From a virus, in IMG/VR virus record IMGVR_UViG_3300017963_000338, positions 1 through 51,255 of that record: a DNA stretch of 51,255 nt. One strand, written 5' to 3'. Positions within the stretch are counted from its first letter, which is position 1. The number at the start of each line of letters is the position of its first letter. The notes below the pieces were generated by a model that was not told where the DNA came from, ran no database searches, and saw nothing but the letters and a program-made list of their open reading frames with translations. Positions 31,494 to 40,039 of the stretch are shown one piece after another. The position numbers and the translations under genes are program-made.

Positions 31494-31948
31494 TTACTAA
31501 ACATCAAGTGGTTCATTCCTACTACCGTCAAGAGTTTCACCACGTTTCTCTCAAGAACGCGGATAACACCCCTGTCCGGTGCCGTGTCAACGGTAAGTGC
31601 AAAACGTGGAAGACTCGCCCCAACGAGTTTCGTCTCCCAGTCAAGCACGGTCTACGTGACTGCTTCTACATTGACCAGTCGAACGCTGGGGAATGGTACG
31701 ATCCGGAGTTTCCGAATGGTGTTTACCCCGACACAAAGGAAGGGGTCTTGGAGTACCTCAAAACCGATTCCAGCCTGGACCTGGAAGATGCTACGGTGGT
31801 TCCAGACTCAGCCGTGGAAGGTGTTTGGGCGGTAGACCTGCCCGATGGGAGCCGGACCATCGTGTATCTTGCGGGTTACAAGAACCCGTTCGGCGAAGTG
31901 CGGGAGCTCAACGACTTTGAAACCGGCGAACAGCCGGACCAATCCTAA
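31490..31948 (+). CDS. Hypothetical protein
   Basis: 152 residues from GTG 31490 (VITKHQVVHSYYRQEFHHVSL...), preceded by AGGGAGGT and overlapping the upstream stop. An upstream ATG at 31415 would overlap the previous gene in another frame. It is beta-rich with VNGKCKTWKTRPNEFRLPVKHGLRDCFYI and an acidic C-terminal part. Not recognised. Confidence 0.65.
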   Translation: MITKHQVVHSYYRQEFHHVSLKNADNTPVRCRVNGKCKTWKTRPNEFRLPVKHGLRDCFYIDQSNAGEWYDPEFPNGVYPDTKEGVLEYLKTDSSLDLEDATVVPDSAVEGVWAVDLPDGSRTIVYLAGYKNPFGEVRELNDFETGEQPDQS

Positions 31949-31972
31949 ATCCTAACTGAAAGGAAAGTGCCT

Positions 31973-32386
31973 ATGTGGATATTCACAACCGACGGTTTCT
32001 TTAGTATAGTCAGTCCCAACAGTGTGAAAGGGGCCAAGACTCGAGTCCTGGTAGTTCGTGCCAGGAAGGAGGAAGACCTCCATCGGCTGCTATGCCACCT
32101 GGAGGAGTTCAACGATGGAAAAGTCATCAACTACGAAATGACTTACGGTAGGGATTACCTTTTTCGAGCCCGTGTTCCTCGAAAGCTTCTCCAAGCATAC
32201 TTGAAGAAGTATGTTACCGACCTTAATTACCCAAACTTCAAGGCAGAAGTTGAACGGGTGGACAAGCAAGGGGTTCTAGGTGGAGAACTCCCTGCAACCT
32301 CCGTGGACGATCGCATGGATGCATACCACCGTGTCTGGTCTATCCTAAGAGATTGGCAAGACAAACTCATTTCCCTCTGGGGATAA
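31973..32386 (+). CDS. Conserved MWxFTxDGFFSIV-type protein
   Basis: 137 residues. The start MWIFTTDGFFSIV followed by RVLVVRARKEEDLHRLL recalls a conserved uncharacterised family seen in bacteria and phages. RARVPRKLLQAYLKKYVTDLNYPNFKAEV looks like a compact alpha-beta domain. The ATG at 31973 follows AAAGGAAAGTGCCT. No function is known to me; the family recollection is not exact. Confidence 0.65.
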   Translation: MWIFTTDGFFSIVSPNSVKGAKTRVLVVRARKEEDLHRLLCHLEEFNDGKVINYEMTYGRDYLFRARVPRKLLQAYLKKYVTDLNYPNFKAEVERVDKQGVLGGELPATSVDDRMDAYHRVWSILRDWQDKLISLWG

Positions 32387-32436
32387 TCAACGTTTTCGAC
32401 ACTACCTTTTGACACCCTACACAAAGGAGATTTACC

Positions 32437-32682
32437 ATGACGGACAAAGAACGACTGGAACTGGCTATCGATCGCTTCAAGCAAGCACACAGTCTGATCC
32501 ATACCGCAAGCACCCTCGTGGGAGGCGGAGACTACCCCAATCTGGTCAGAGGGACTTACCGTCTCGCACTCTTCACCAGATGCGCAGAAGGGGTTGGACT
32601 CTGCCTTACCGTCTTGACTTGGGTAGTCAAGGGGCTTCAGTACATTGTAGATCGCTTGGACAGGGAACCGTCCAACCACTAG
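32437..32682 (+). CDS. Small hypothetical protein
   Basis: 81 residues (MTDKERLELAIDRFKQAHSLIHTAS...). Helical, with a hydrophobic stretch GVGLCLTVLTWVVKGLQYIV near the C-terminus that could touch membrane. The SD AAAGGAG is strong, after the repeated leader TTTTGACACCCTACAC. A hairpin terminator follows. Confidence 0.6.
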   Translation: MTDKERLELAIDRFKQAHSLIHTASTLVGGGDYPNLVRGTYRLALFTRCAEGVGLCLTVLTWVVKGLQYIVDRLDREPSNH

Positions 32683-32697
32683 TGAATTCCCACCAAT

Positions 32698-32730
32698 CCC
32701 CCACGGTCCAAGATCGTGGGGGCTTTACTA
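32698..32730 (+). terminator. Hairpin terminator
   Basis: CCCCCACG / CGTGGGGG with a 9-base loop, followed by CTTTACTA. The T run is short, so termination may be partial. Confidence 0.6.
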
Positions 32731-32758
32731 CACTTCACCTCTAGTATGGAGCAATCAC

Positions 32759-34588
32759 GTGAAGACACGAACCAAGAAAAAGAAAATCAAAAAGAAGAGT
32801 TCCTTTGTGGCTGACATTGCCAAACAGTCAACCGTAGCTTCTAACCATCTGGTTGTAGAAGCCTTCGCAGGGACAGGCAAAACCTTCACGGAAATCGTGG
32901 GGGTTGGATGGGCCTTTGCGAACCACCGTTGGGAAGAGATCCAACGCAGGATCGCTATCCAGAAAAAGAAGAACCCCAAGACGTTCCGCATCACCCCCTC
33001 CGCCGAACAGGAAAAGGTCTGGTCTGCTTTTGCCGAAAGTGTAGGCAAAGTGGAGACCATCCAATACTCGGCCTTCAACCGTAGCATCGTTGAAGAGTTT
33101 CAAGAGGATTGGGGCTGGCTGGCAGAGATCCTGTCTGGGGAAGGCATTACCCTAAACTTTTCCACGGTGAATGGTTTGGGGCATCGAGCAGTCATGGGTT
33201 CCTTCAACTACCTGAGGCTGGACCGTGACAACGTCCAAAAGGTAATAGCCTCTGTTACTGGCCGTGACTTGTGGGACTTGCGACGCAACTCCACGGTCTT
33301 TCTCAAGGCAGTGACCAGTCTTGTGGATCTGTGCAAGCTGACCCTGACCGGCTGGACCGAAGAGGATGGTTTCAACGTTGAAGCTGTTACCCCAGATGTT
33401 CTCGGGCAGTTGGTTCGACACTATGGAGTGGAATTGGATATCAGACGGAAGAGGGTATTCGATCTCGTGCCACGAGTGTTGGAACGGTGCTTGTCTCCAG
33501 ACTACCAGGGGGCTTTCGATTTCAACGACCAGAACTGGCTCCCGGTTGTCCTGAATCTACCCGTCCCGAAAGTCGACTTGCTACTGATCGACGAAGGCCA
33601 AGACTTGCCACGGTGCAAGCAGGAGTTCAGTAGGTTGCTGGGACGCAGGATCGTTCTGGTAGGGGATGTCAATCAGGCTATCTATGGTTTTGCTGGAGCA
33701 GACGTAGACAGCATTCCACGCATGAAGCTACTGCTTTCACCTGATCCAAACACTCCCATCGAGTCCCTGAGACTCACAGAAACTCGACGGTGTAGTCACG
33801 CTGTAGTCAAGGTAGCTAACAAGATTCTCAGGACAATCGCTGCTCACCACGGAACACCCTATGTCCCATTCACTGCCCACAAGGACAACTTGAAAGGCAG
33901 CGAAAACTTCTCCACCGTGGAAAAGTATCCCACCCTGGTCCAAGACGGGGATATGGTCCTGTGCCGCGTGAACGCCCCACTTGTCTCACAGGCCCTACGG
34001 TTTCTCCAGGACGGTCGTAGGGCTATCATCCGCGGAAGAGACTTTGGTAAGAACCTAATCAACTTTATCCAGAAAAAGTTGAAGGCTCCTACCGTCGAAA
34101 AGCTGATCGACAGGGTCGAGGAGTGGCACGGTGACGAAGTCTCCAGGGAGTTGCGTAAGAAGCCACCTAGCGAAACGCGACTAGTCACACTCGACGACCG
34201 TAGGGCTTGTGTCATTGCCTTTACGGAAGGAGCCAAAACGGTCGAGGATGTGGTAGAAAATATCAACCTCATCTTCTCCGGCAAGGTGTGTCCTAAGTGC
34301 CAGAACCACTTCTCAGAGGAACTGGACCGTTGCCCCAAGAAATCTTGTAAGACCGAGTTAGGCCCTGGTGGAAAACCCCGTGGTCCAAAGCTACTCACCC
34401 CAAAGGGCATCCTCTTCAGCAGCATCCACAAGGCAAAGGGGTTGGAATCCGAAAGGGTCTTCATAATCCTCAAAGATGCACCACTCCCCCATCCAATGGC
34501 GAAAAGCCACTGGTCGAAAGGGCAGGAGTATCATCTCAAATACGTTGCCGTGACTCGAGCGATCGAAAGCTTGATCTGGGTGGCTTAG
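32759..34588 (+). CDS. UvrD/Rep-like superfamily 1 DNA helicase
   Basis: 609 residues from GTG. Motif I AFAGTGKT (about 36-43), motif II LLIDEGQD, motif III LVGDVNQAIYGFAGAD, motif IV-like TETRRCSHAVVKVAN, motif V SSIHKAKGLESERVFI and motif VI YVAVTRAIESLIW. A cysteine cluster CPKCQNHF...CPKKSC (about 511-530) just before motif V may form a zinc site unusual in UvrD. The N-terminus is Lys-rich. It is a 3'-5' helicase probably used in replication or recombination. It stands apart from the main replication operon, in the rightward one. Confidence 0.92.
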   Translation: MKTRTKKKKIKKKSSFVADIAKQSTVASNHLVVEAFAGTGKTFTEIVGVGWAFANHRWEEIQRRIAIQKKKNPKTFRITPSAEQEKVWSAFAESVGKVETIQYSAFNRSIVEEFQEDWGWLAEILSGEGITLNFSTVNGLGHRAVMGSFNYLRLDRDNVQKVIASVTGRDLWDLRRNSTVFLKAVTSLVDLCKLTLTGWTEEDGFNVEAVTPDVLGQLVRHYGVELDIRRKRVFDLVPRVLERCLSPDYQGAFDFNDQNWLPVVLNLPVPKVDLLLIDEGQDLPRCKQEFSRLLGRRIVLVGDVNQAIYGFAGADVDSIPRMKLLLSPDPNTPIESLRLTETRRCSHAVVKVANKILRTIAAHHGTPYVPFTAHKDNLKGSENFSTVEKYPTLVQDGDMVLCRVNAPLVSQALRFLQDGRRAIIRGRDFGKNLINFIQKKLKAPTVEKLIDRVEEWHGDEVSRELRKKPPSETRLVTLDDRRACVIAFTEGAKTVEDVVENINLIFSGKVCPKCQNHFSEELDRCPKKSCKTELGPGGKPRGPKLLTPKGILFSSIHKAKGLESERVFIILKDAPLPHPMAKSHWSKGQEYHLKYVAVTRAIESLIWVA

Positions 34589-34599
34589 TTTACTTGCGT

Positions 34600-34634
34600 C
34601 CCCCTCGGCCAGTCCCTTCACGGCTGGTCGGGGG
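34600..34634 (+). terminator. Hairpin after helicase
   Basis: CCCCCTCGGCCAG pairs imperfectly with CGGCTGGTCGGGGG, followed by TTCTA. Probably a weak terminator. It is followed by three tandem CAACTACAAC-type repeats (34640-34675), a G-free leader for the next gene. Confidence 0.55.
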
Positions 34635-34688
34635 TTCTACCACCAACTACAACCAACTACAACCAACTACAACCACAAGGAGTTTGAA

Positions 34689-34985
34689 ATGTCACGTTAC
34701 TTAGAGACAGCAGAGAGTTTGGGTGAAAGAGTCAGGGCTTTCCTAGACCTGATCAACAGGGTGACGGTCCCTATTCCAACAAATAAAGAGCCTGAAGTAG
34801 CCGTCGCTTTAGGGCATCTTATCAACCTTGCTGTACGGTGCAATCCACGACAGGCTCAAGGCACCGTGCGAAAGAACATCGTCGCTGTGGCGATGCGTGG
34901 CCTTTGCAAGGTCACCATGACCAAGGAGACCGACGAAAAGACCGGTCGTACCTACAACAAAATCCACATCCATCCCAAGAACTGA
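34689..34985 (+). CDS. Hypothetical protein
   Basis: 98 residues, helical N-terminal 75, basic C-terminal end (VTMTKETDEKTGRTYNKIHIHPKN). The SD AAGGAG is at good spacing. Not recognised. Confidence 0.62.
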   Translation: MSRYLETAESLGERVRAFLDLINRVTVPIPTNKEPEVAVALGHLINLAVRCNPRQAQGTVRKNIVAVAMRGLCKVTMTKETDEKTGRTYNKIHIHPKN

Positions 34986-34996
34986 GGAGCAACCAC

Positions 34997-35401
34997 ATGG
35001 ATGCACGTTTGAAGATCACTAACCTCGCAGGGCGGTTTCTGGCTTCCGTAGAAAAGCCAAAGCAACTCGCTGACGAAAAGCAAGCATTCCTGGAAAGGCA
35101 TAGCAAGGCTTGCGACAGAGCCCGTATCATCTTGGAGAGCAATCGCAAGGACTTTCTCAGGGCTGTTGCTGCCCACTTTGGGGCCAAGATTCGTCCTGGC
35201 TTTCAATTTGTAGTCAGATACGAAGGTATGCCCATCCTGTTCGAAGTTACGTGGCCGAGTGATAGCCCCATACTTCGCAGGGTTCTAGAAGTAGACCCCA
35301 ACACCGTTAGAATCTCCTTCGCTCCGATCGACGTTTTTCCAACAACATCAACCCCAACCACCGGAGGCACCGATGGCCCCAAAAGCAATCAAGCCGACTA
35401 A
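34997..35401 (+). CDS. Hypothetical protein
   Basis: 134 residues (MDARLKITNLAGRFLASVEKPKQLADEKQ...). GAGGAG precedes the ATG. It has a helical N-terminal half, then a beta segment (FQFVVRYEGMPILFEVTW) and a low-complexity Thr/Pro tail (TTSTPTTGGTDG). It overlaps the next small gene by 29 bases. Not recognised. Confidence 0.62.
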   Translation: MDARLKITNLAGRFLASVEKPKQLADEKQAFLERHSKACDRARIILESNRKDFLRAVAAHFGAKIRPGFQFVVRYEGMPILFEVTWPSDSPILRRVLEVDPNTVRISFAPIDVFPTTSTPTTGGTDGPKSNQAD

Positions 35402-35546
35402 GGCTGAAAAGGTCGAGTACGCAAGCTATTGTGCCCTGATGGAAGCCCACGGACTTGTTCCCCGCTCCCAACAGGACTGGACTAAACTTCGCAAGCAAGC
35501 CAAGGAAAGGAAGAAGGCTCGTGCCAAAAGTCCCACCAAGAAGTAA
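35373..35546 (+). CDS. Small basic protein
   Basis: 57 residues (MAPKAIKPTKAEKVEYASYCALMEAHG...), with GGAGG before the ATG and a Lys/Arg-rich C-terminus (KQAKERKKARAKSPTKK). Start and stop overlap both neighbours. Possibly DNA- or RNA-binding. Confidence 0.6.
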   Translation: MAPKAIKPTKAEKVEYASYCALMEAHGLVPRSQQDWTKLRKQAKERKKARAKSPTKK

Positions 35547-35700
35547 ACGCTACCTCCAAGTCCGCCGTCATGTGTGGCGAATCAATAACCGCACAGAAAT
35601 TCTAGTGGGCAGGAAGTGGAAGCCATGCAAAGACTTGGCTACCGCCCGGAAGTACGCTGAGACTCACGGATACGACGGTATCCGTATCAAGCCTGTATAG
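35521..35700 (+). CDS. Small basic protein with MPKVP start
   Basis: 59 residues from GTG 35521 (MPKVPPRSKRYLQVRRHVW...). The upstream ATG at 35455 is less likely because the GTG gives the MPKVP start shared by several proteins here and has GGAAGAAGG upstream. The C-terminal WRINNRTEILVGRKWKPCKDLATARKYAETHGY looks like a small folded domain. Last gene of the rightward operon. Confidence 0.55.
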   Translation: MPKVPPRSKRYLQVRRHVWRINNRTEILVGRKWKPCKDLATARKYAETHGYDGIRIKPV

Positions 35701-35735
35701 CCTGTATACTGGTATAGGCTGGTAGTAGGGTGTCG

Positions 35736-35770
35736 CCCCCCGTTGCCCTTTGGGTAGCGGGGGGTTTTTT
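35736..35770 (+). terminator. Strong Rho-independent terminator
   Basis: CCCCCCG..GCCC pairs with GGG..CGGGGGG and is followed by six T. It closes the rightward operon. Confidence 0.88.
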
Positions 35771-36134
35771 AGTGCCTATAAGTGGGGTATACCCTACTTA
35801 TAGGGGCTACAGGGGCACCTATTACATAGGGTGCCATACAGCCACGGTGCCGGGGTAGGGCTTGGCATACTGGCCACCCCCATGCCTTAGCTTAGACAGC
35901 AAGCCAGGGGCCTTGGCACGGGGGTAGGGTAGGGTAGGGCAAGGGCAGGGCAGGGGCGTAAGCTGCACTAACTAGGGGTAACAGCCCCCCTACTAGTGTT
36001 TATACACCTATGAGGGGCTACTAGGTAGGTAAAGAGTGCGGCCCCTGCCCCACCCTCTCAGCATAAGCAAGTTGGAGCATACTTGCCTACTGATTCTCGC
36101 AGGTGAGACCACGGGCAGGGGGCCGCACATACAT
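35771..36134. other. Structured convergent intergenic region with G-quadruplex motif
   Basis: 364 bases with no gene, between convergent operons. Seen: a 30-base near-perfect palindrome at 35775-35804 centred on GGTATACC; a hairpin GGCACC...GGGTGCC (35815-35836); GGGGGTAGGGTAGGGTAGGG (35920-35939) followed by AAGGGCAGGGCAGGGG, a classic G-quadruplex sequence; and a long inverted repeat GTGCGGCCCCTGCCC (36036-36050) with GGGCAGGGGGCCGCAC (36113-36128) holding an inner hairpin GCAAGT/ACTTGC. It may be a replication origin, a replication or transcription barrier, or a bidirectional terminator. Confidence 0.6.
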
Positions 36135-37064
36135 TCATGTTTTCCCAAGTCTGGTGCGGATGCAATCTAAGAGAGTTGCTGTTCGCACGGTGTAGGTGTA
36201 GTGACGACCAACTAGCTGGAAGCCACGGTTTCTGATTGCCTCCCGTTCTGCTTCGTTGGAAAGCCAATGATCAATGGTCCTGCGAAGCCTAGGAAAGTCA
36301 TCACGTTCATAGGCAACGTAGTGAACACGGTCTGTAAACTCCCGGCTGAGACCTTCTGTTCTTGGGTGTAATAGAAACCCCCCACGACCCAAGATCTCAT
36401 AGATACGGTTGGACCAGTAGTGACGACTAGGCCACGTATCTCCCACTACCACTTTTGCTCGTGCCAGGGCTCTATTCAAATCAAGACCCCGAACGTTCGT
36501 ATGGTGGATCATCCTGGGACCATAGGTACGCTTCAACCAGCGGACTAGCTTTGTACGGCTGGGATGACCGGTAGCACCACCAACAAAGGCGACGTCGTGT
36601 AGATACTCTGAAGTTATCTGACCACCGCTGTTCTTATACTGAGGAGGAAGGTACATACGGTGGTGAGGTTCGTGGATGCCTTGACGCAGGACTTTGTGAT
36701 TGGTGCGGTACGCATTGAACTCTTTCTGGTGACCTGCATCCGTAGTGAAAAGCATGTCTGCCCTAAACTGTTTTGGACGCTCGCTGCGACACCCCCAATA
36801 AAGATCCCAAATCCAAGCTACCGTGAGGATACGCTTTTCACGACACCACTCTAGGAGTCTAGCCGTATACTTGGGTTCTACCTTACTGAAGAGGACTACG
36901 TGGGGACGGTACTCTTTTAGGATGGTTTTCACGTCCTCAACAGATTGGCCCTTGTATCGCATCACGTTGCACCCGTGGCGGTTTTCCAAAGCCCACTGAA
37001 CATATCGCTCCGTAGCAAAGTCCAGTTGGAACTTGCCGATATAATAGATTCTAAGCTGGTCCAT
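36135..37064 (-). CDS. CgeB-like GT-B glycosyltransferase
   Basis: 309 residues. The C-terminal half has VAFVGG, ALARAKVVVGDTWP and SNRIYEILGRGGFLLHPRTEGL, the nucleotide-sugar-binding pattern of the Glyco_trans_1_2 (CgeB-like) family. The N-terminal half is a degenerate Rossmann-like domain (RPHVVLFSKVEPKY). It transfers a sugar from an NDP-sugar to an unknown acceptor. It is the last gene of the glycosylation cluster. No SD stronger than AAAGCC is seen, so expression may depend on coupling. Confidence 0.82.
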   Translation of the reverse strand: MDQLRIYYIGKFQLDFATERYVQWALENRHGCNVMRYKGQSVEDVKTILKEYRPHVVLFSKVEPKYTARLLEWCREKRILTVAWIWDLYWGCRSERPKQFRADMLFTTDAGHQKEFNAYRTNHKVLRQGIHEPHHRMYLPPQYKNSGGQITSEYLHDVAFVGGATGHPSRTKLVRWLKRTYGPRMIHHTNVRGLDLNRALARAKVVVGDTWPSRHYWSNRIYEILGRGGFLLHPRTEGLSREFTDRVHYVAYERDDFPRLRRTIDHWLSNEAEREAIRNRGFQLVGRHYTYTVRTATLLDCIRTRLGKT

Positions 37065-37073
37065 GGCTTTCCT

Positions 37074-37730
37074 CTATGAACTGATCTGAATACGAACGGG
37101 AGAATACCAGTCAGGGCCGTACCACTTGGAAATAAAGGCAGACTCTGAATGCAAAAACTCTTTCTGTAGCGACGGTGGTAAGTGGAGGTCCTTTTGGTTT
37201 TCTGGAAGGCTGCCCGTACTGTTTACAGGTTTTGTCGTTAAGAACGGTCTCACGTTGAACCGTTCGTTGCACATGCGAAGGATTAGGATGGGGGCTCTTG
37301 GGAAGTCTTCCACGCGACCTATGAACGTGCAACCGTCGAGCATGTATTCAAAGGTCTTGGTGACTAACCCCGGACAAGTGCCTAAGATCGATTCTACCGT
37401 GGCTGGGAACGTGGGCTTCCAACAGGAGTTGAACTGCTTGTGGATTGGAGCAGTAGCACGATTGCTGATGCCGAACTGTCTCTGGTGGGTCCATCGAGAA
37501 CGAAGCCACGGTAGGGGATGCCTGATAAAGCCGAAGCAAGGTCTTAACTGGAAGTCGATGGGCAATTCGGAGTAGCTACAATGGTAGACTGCGATAGCAT
37601 TGTGACGGTCGCTTTCCCGACGCCTCCTACGCAAGCCAGGGCTCAGCGAAGCAGCTACGGTCTTTCTGAACCACTGTCCCCCGGCTCGTGGGACATGGAC
37701 GAACACGGAGTTAGGTAGTACCAGGGCCAT
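37074..37730 (-). CDS. Sulfotransferase-like protein
   Basis: 218 residues. VFVHVPRAGGQWFRKTV (about 9-25) corresponds to the 5'-phosphosulfate loop and FGFIRHPLPWLRSRW (about 67-81) to the 3'-phosphate-binding motif of PAPS-dependent sulfotransferases, with a late FIGRVEDFPR. Such enzymes sulphate sugars or proteins. Sulfotransferases are rare in phages. It sits between two glycosyltransferases and overlaps the upstream one by 20 bases, so the acceptor is probably a glycan built by the cluster. Confidence 0.75.
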   Translation of the reverse strand: MALVLPNSVFVHVPRAGGQWFRKTVAASLSPGLRRRRRESDRHNAIAVYHCSYSELPIDFQLRPCFGFIRHPLPWLRSRWTHQRQFGISNRATAPIHKQFNSCWKPTFPATVESILGTCPGLVTKTFEYMLDGCTFIGRVEDFPRAPILILRMCNERFNVRPFLTTKPVNSTGSLPENQKDLHLPPSLQKEFLHSESAFISKWYGPDWYSPVRIQISS

Positions 37731-38685
37731 AGTTTTCCTCGAGGAAATGTTTGAAGGTTTCCGCGTCTTCGCGTGGATTCCACATCAACTCTTTCAAACG
37801 TTGACGGCCAGCAAGGCCGATAGTTTGATTGTACTCTGGGTCCTTTAGAGCCTCGATCGCCTTTTCCACCCCAGCTACGATTTTTGGAAAGCGTTTTTCC
37901 GGGGGCAGTTTCCAAGGGTCTTTCACGGCTAGACAGGTCACTCCAGGCTCGTATAGATCGCTATAGCCAGTTCGTTCTATGAACCGGTCTAGGACTATGA
38001 CTGGACAAGCAGCGAGCAGGGCTTGATAGAGACTGTAGCCAGGACAGTCCCGCCCCTTCACGTGTACGTAGCAAAGGGCCTTTCGCAATGTTTGCGGGAC
38101 TTTCGTTGAAGGGAGAAGTCCAGCTGGAGAACCGTGACTACCATAGAACCGGACTTTATTGCGTAGGGGCTGGACGAGACTACCGTACCCCCAATGCTTT
38201 ACGTTGTGAACTAGACAGACTGGGGACTGCTCTGGCTTGTGTCGCAAGCATTCAAAACGACCACGGTCAACCATGGGAATGTAAGTCACGTATCGAGGTC
38301 CACTACACTTAGAATCCTGATAGTGTTTGTTGGCACCCAAGTAGGGACAAGGGGTTCTGAGTGGAAGGGCTTTATACTGATCTTTACTTAGAGTGGATCC
38401 TGGGATGCCACCGTTGATGTCGAACCAGAGTACCTTCCCGTTTAGGGTGGGGAACCGTTTACGGAGAGGGTAGTTGTAGAAGTGTTTGATTATGACAAAC
38501 AGATCGATACCGTTCACGGTGTTATGTACTGGAAGTCTGTGGAGAAGGGGCTGTCGGTTGAATCTGTTGTAGGCTCGTAAGAGACCGTCTCCTGGTCTGA
38601 ACACCTGATAGCCTACTGCTTCCAACATAGACTGTAGAGACTTTTCACAATCGTTATGGGGTACGGCAACTACAGCAGTTTTCAT
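37711..38685 (-). CDS. Glycosyltransferase, GT4-like
   Basis: 324 residues starting MKTAVVAVPHND, with GAGGAAG before it. The C-terminal half (KGRDCPGYSLYQALLAACPVIVLDRF and YEPGVTCLAVKDP) matches the donor-binding E/Y-type region of GT-B enzymes. The N-terminal domain is poorly conserved. Overlaps the sulfotransferase start by 20 bases. Confidence 0.75.
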   Translation of the reverse strand: MKTAVVAVPHNDCEKSLQSMLEAVGYQVFRPGDGLLRAYNRFNRQPLLHRLPVHNTVNGIDLFVIIKHFYNYPLRKRFPTLNGKVLWFDINGGIPGSTLSKDQYKALPLRTPCPYLGANKHYQDSKCSGPRYVTYIPMVDRGRFECLRHKPEQSPVCLVHNVKHWGYGSLVQPLRNKVRFYGSHGSPAGLLPSTKVPQTLRKALCYVHVKGRDCPGYSLYQALLAACPVIVLDRFIERTGYSDLYEPGVTCLAVKDPWKLPPEKRFPKIVAGVEKAIEALKDPEYNQTIGLAGRQRLKELMWNPREDAETFKHFLEENYGPGTT

Positions 38686-38686
38686 A

Positions 38687-40039
38687 TCAAGCTTCCTCTT
38701 CTTTAGGGGGGACAATGAACACGGCCATCTTACTACGACGATCGTAGGGTTTTCCAAGCAACTCTACACAAGCCTGTTTCACCTTGAGTCCCCCACCGTG
38801 GTCGTTGTAGTCATGGACAGCTATGCGAGAAACTCCACACTCCAGGGCCGTTTTGATTTGTGCCACGGTGCCTTCGTAGCTATGATCCCCGTCGAGGTAA
38901 GCATACCCACAAGGTTGAGGAGTCCAATCTTCCACACGTTTCCTAGAGTGTTCTATGAGACGGTGGTAGGGACGAATGTTCCTGTAGAAGGCTCGAGCGG
39001 TCTTGTCTCCAGTTGGGTCACCCTTGTCGAAACCTAGGAAGGGGTCTACACTGTAGATAGGACGTCCCAGGTGGGCGAGTAGGACAGTAGATTTACCGTG
39101 GTAGGAACCCACTTCTAAAATTGGACCTCGTGTCTGCTCAGCCGTTCGGTACAGAAGCCACGCCTCGTCGAAGTTAAGCCACCCCGTCCCAGGGGTTTTC
39201 CTGAGAATAAGGCGGATCTCTTCGTGGTCTGTGTGGTGGAAGTTTTCATGGATGCAATCGGGGTCAAAGGGTTTTAGGAGTGGGGGCTTTTCCATCATCC
39301 AAGACCAGTAGTCACTATCTTCCGCCTTATTGTTATTCCATAGGGCATGATGGTATTCTCGCAAGTCTTGGGTGGAGAACCCCCAGTGAAGTACACGAAC
39401 GCTCCCCGTGGATAAGGTTTGGAGGGAGTTGTTACACTGGCAGCAATAAGGGGAAGCTGTGAGCGTGTTACGGTATTCCCATCGCCAGGGGCCGACTGGG
39501 TAGAGCCGTGGGCGAACGCCGAGGTAAGGCTTGTCCATGCGGATAAGTAGCTCTCCATCGGTCTGTGCCCAGATGTTATACCAGGGAACGACATAAAGGG
39601 CACGGTGGTTCAGAAGCTTCTCGAGGAGTTTTGGAGCGTTCGGCTCCCACGTTTCATCTGCGTCGTGGGGGACTACCCACTCAGGTTCTGCAAGCTGTGC
39701 TAACTCCAAGGCTCGCCACCCGTCAGACTTGCGATAGTTGGTTTGATTGGTTTCAGTCCAGCCCACGGTGTTTCTAAAGCCTTGAATTTGATCGAGCAGG
39801 TCAGGGTTCCAAATGTTGTTGATGTGCCAAACGACACCCCAGTCCAACCGTAAGAATTCAGACAGGAGTTGGGGTAGGAACCTGCGAGCGTCAGGTTCGT
39901 GGATTGGGGTAACGGCTATCACCTTGAACTTCTTGTCTCGGCGGAAGTGTTCTCTAAGCTGAGGTCGCGGCCGCCGAAGCTGCTCTTTTAGAGCTACCTT
40001 GCTCATCCGTCTCGAGCGGAACCGTTGTGCCTTGTGCAT
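38687..40039 (-). CDS. Fused GT2-like glycosyltransferase and SAM methyltransferase
   Basis: 450 residues. N-terminal domain (about 35-270): VIAVTPIHEPDARRFLPQLL and VVPHDADETW (DxD-like), as in GT-A family 2. C-terminal domain (about 290-440): GPILEVGSYHGKSTVLLAHLG, YSVDPF and YLDGDHSYEG, a class I methyltransferase of the Methyltransf_24 type. It probably adds and O-methylates a sugar. The ATG overlaps the upstream stop and has GGAGAG before it. Confidence 0.82.
   Translation of the reverse strand: MHKAQRFRSRRMSKVALKEQLRRPRPQLREHFRRDKKFKVIAVTPIHEPDARRFLPQLLSEFLRLDWGVVWHINNIWNPDLLDQIQGFRNTVGWTETNQTNYRKSDGWRALELAQLAEPEWVVPHDADETWEPNAPKLLEKLLNHRALYVVPWYNIWAQTDGELLIRMDKPYLGVRPRLYPVGPWRWEYRNTLTASPYCCQCNNSLQTLSTGSVRVLHWGFSTQDLREYHHALWNNNKAEDSDYWSWMMEKPPLLKPFDPDCIHENFHHTDHEEIRLILRKTPGTGWLNFDEAWLLYRTAEQTRGPILEVGSYHGKSTVLLAHLGRPIYSVDPFLGFDKGDPTGDKTARAFYRNIRPYHRLIEHSRKRVEDWTPQPCGYAYLDGDHSYEGTVAQIKTALECGVSRIAVHDYNDHGGGLKVKQACVELLGKPYDRRSKMAVFIVPPKEEEA

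Noticed and set aside
34640-34676. Tandem CAACTACAAC repeats considered as CRISPR or iteron array
   Set aside because: Units are about 10 bases with no spacers and only three copies; more likely an unstructured leader.
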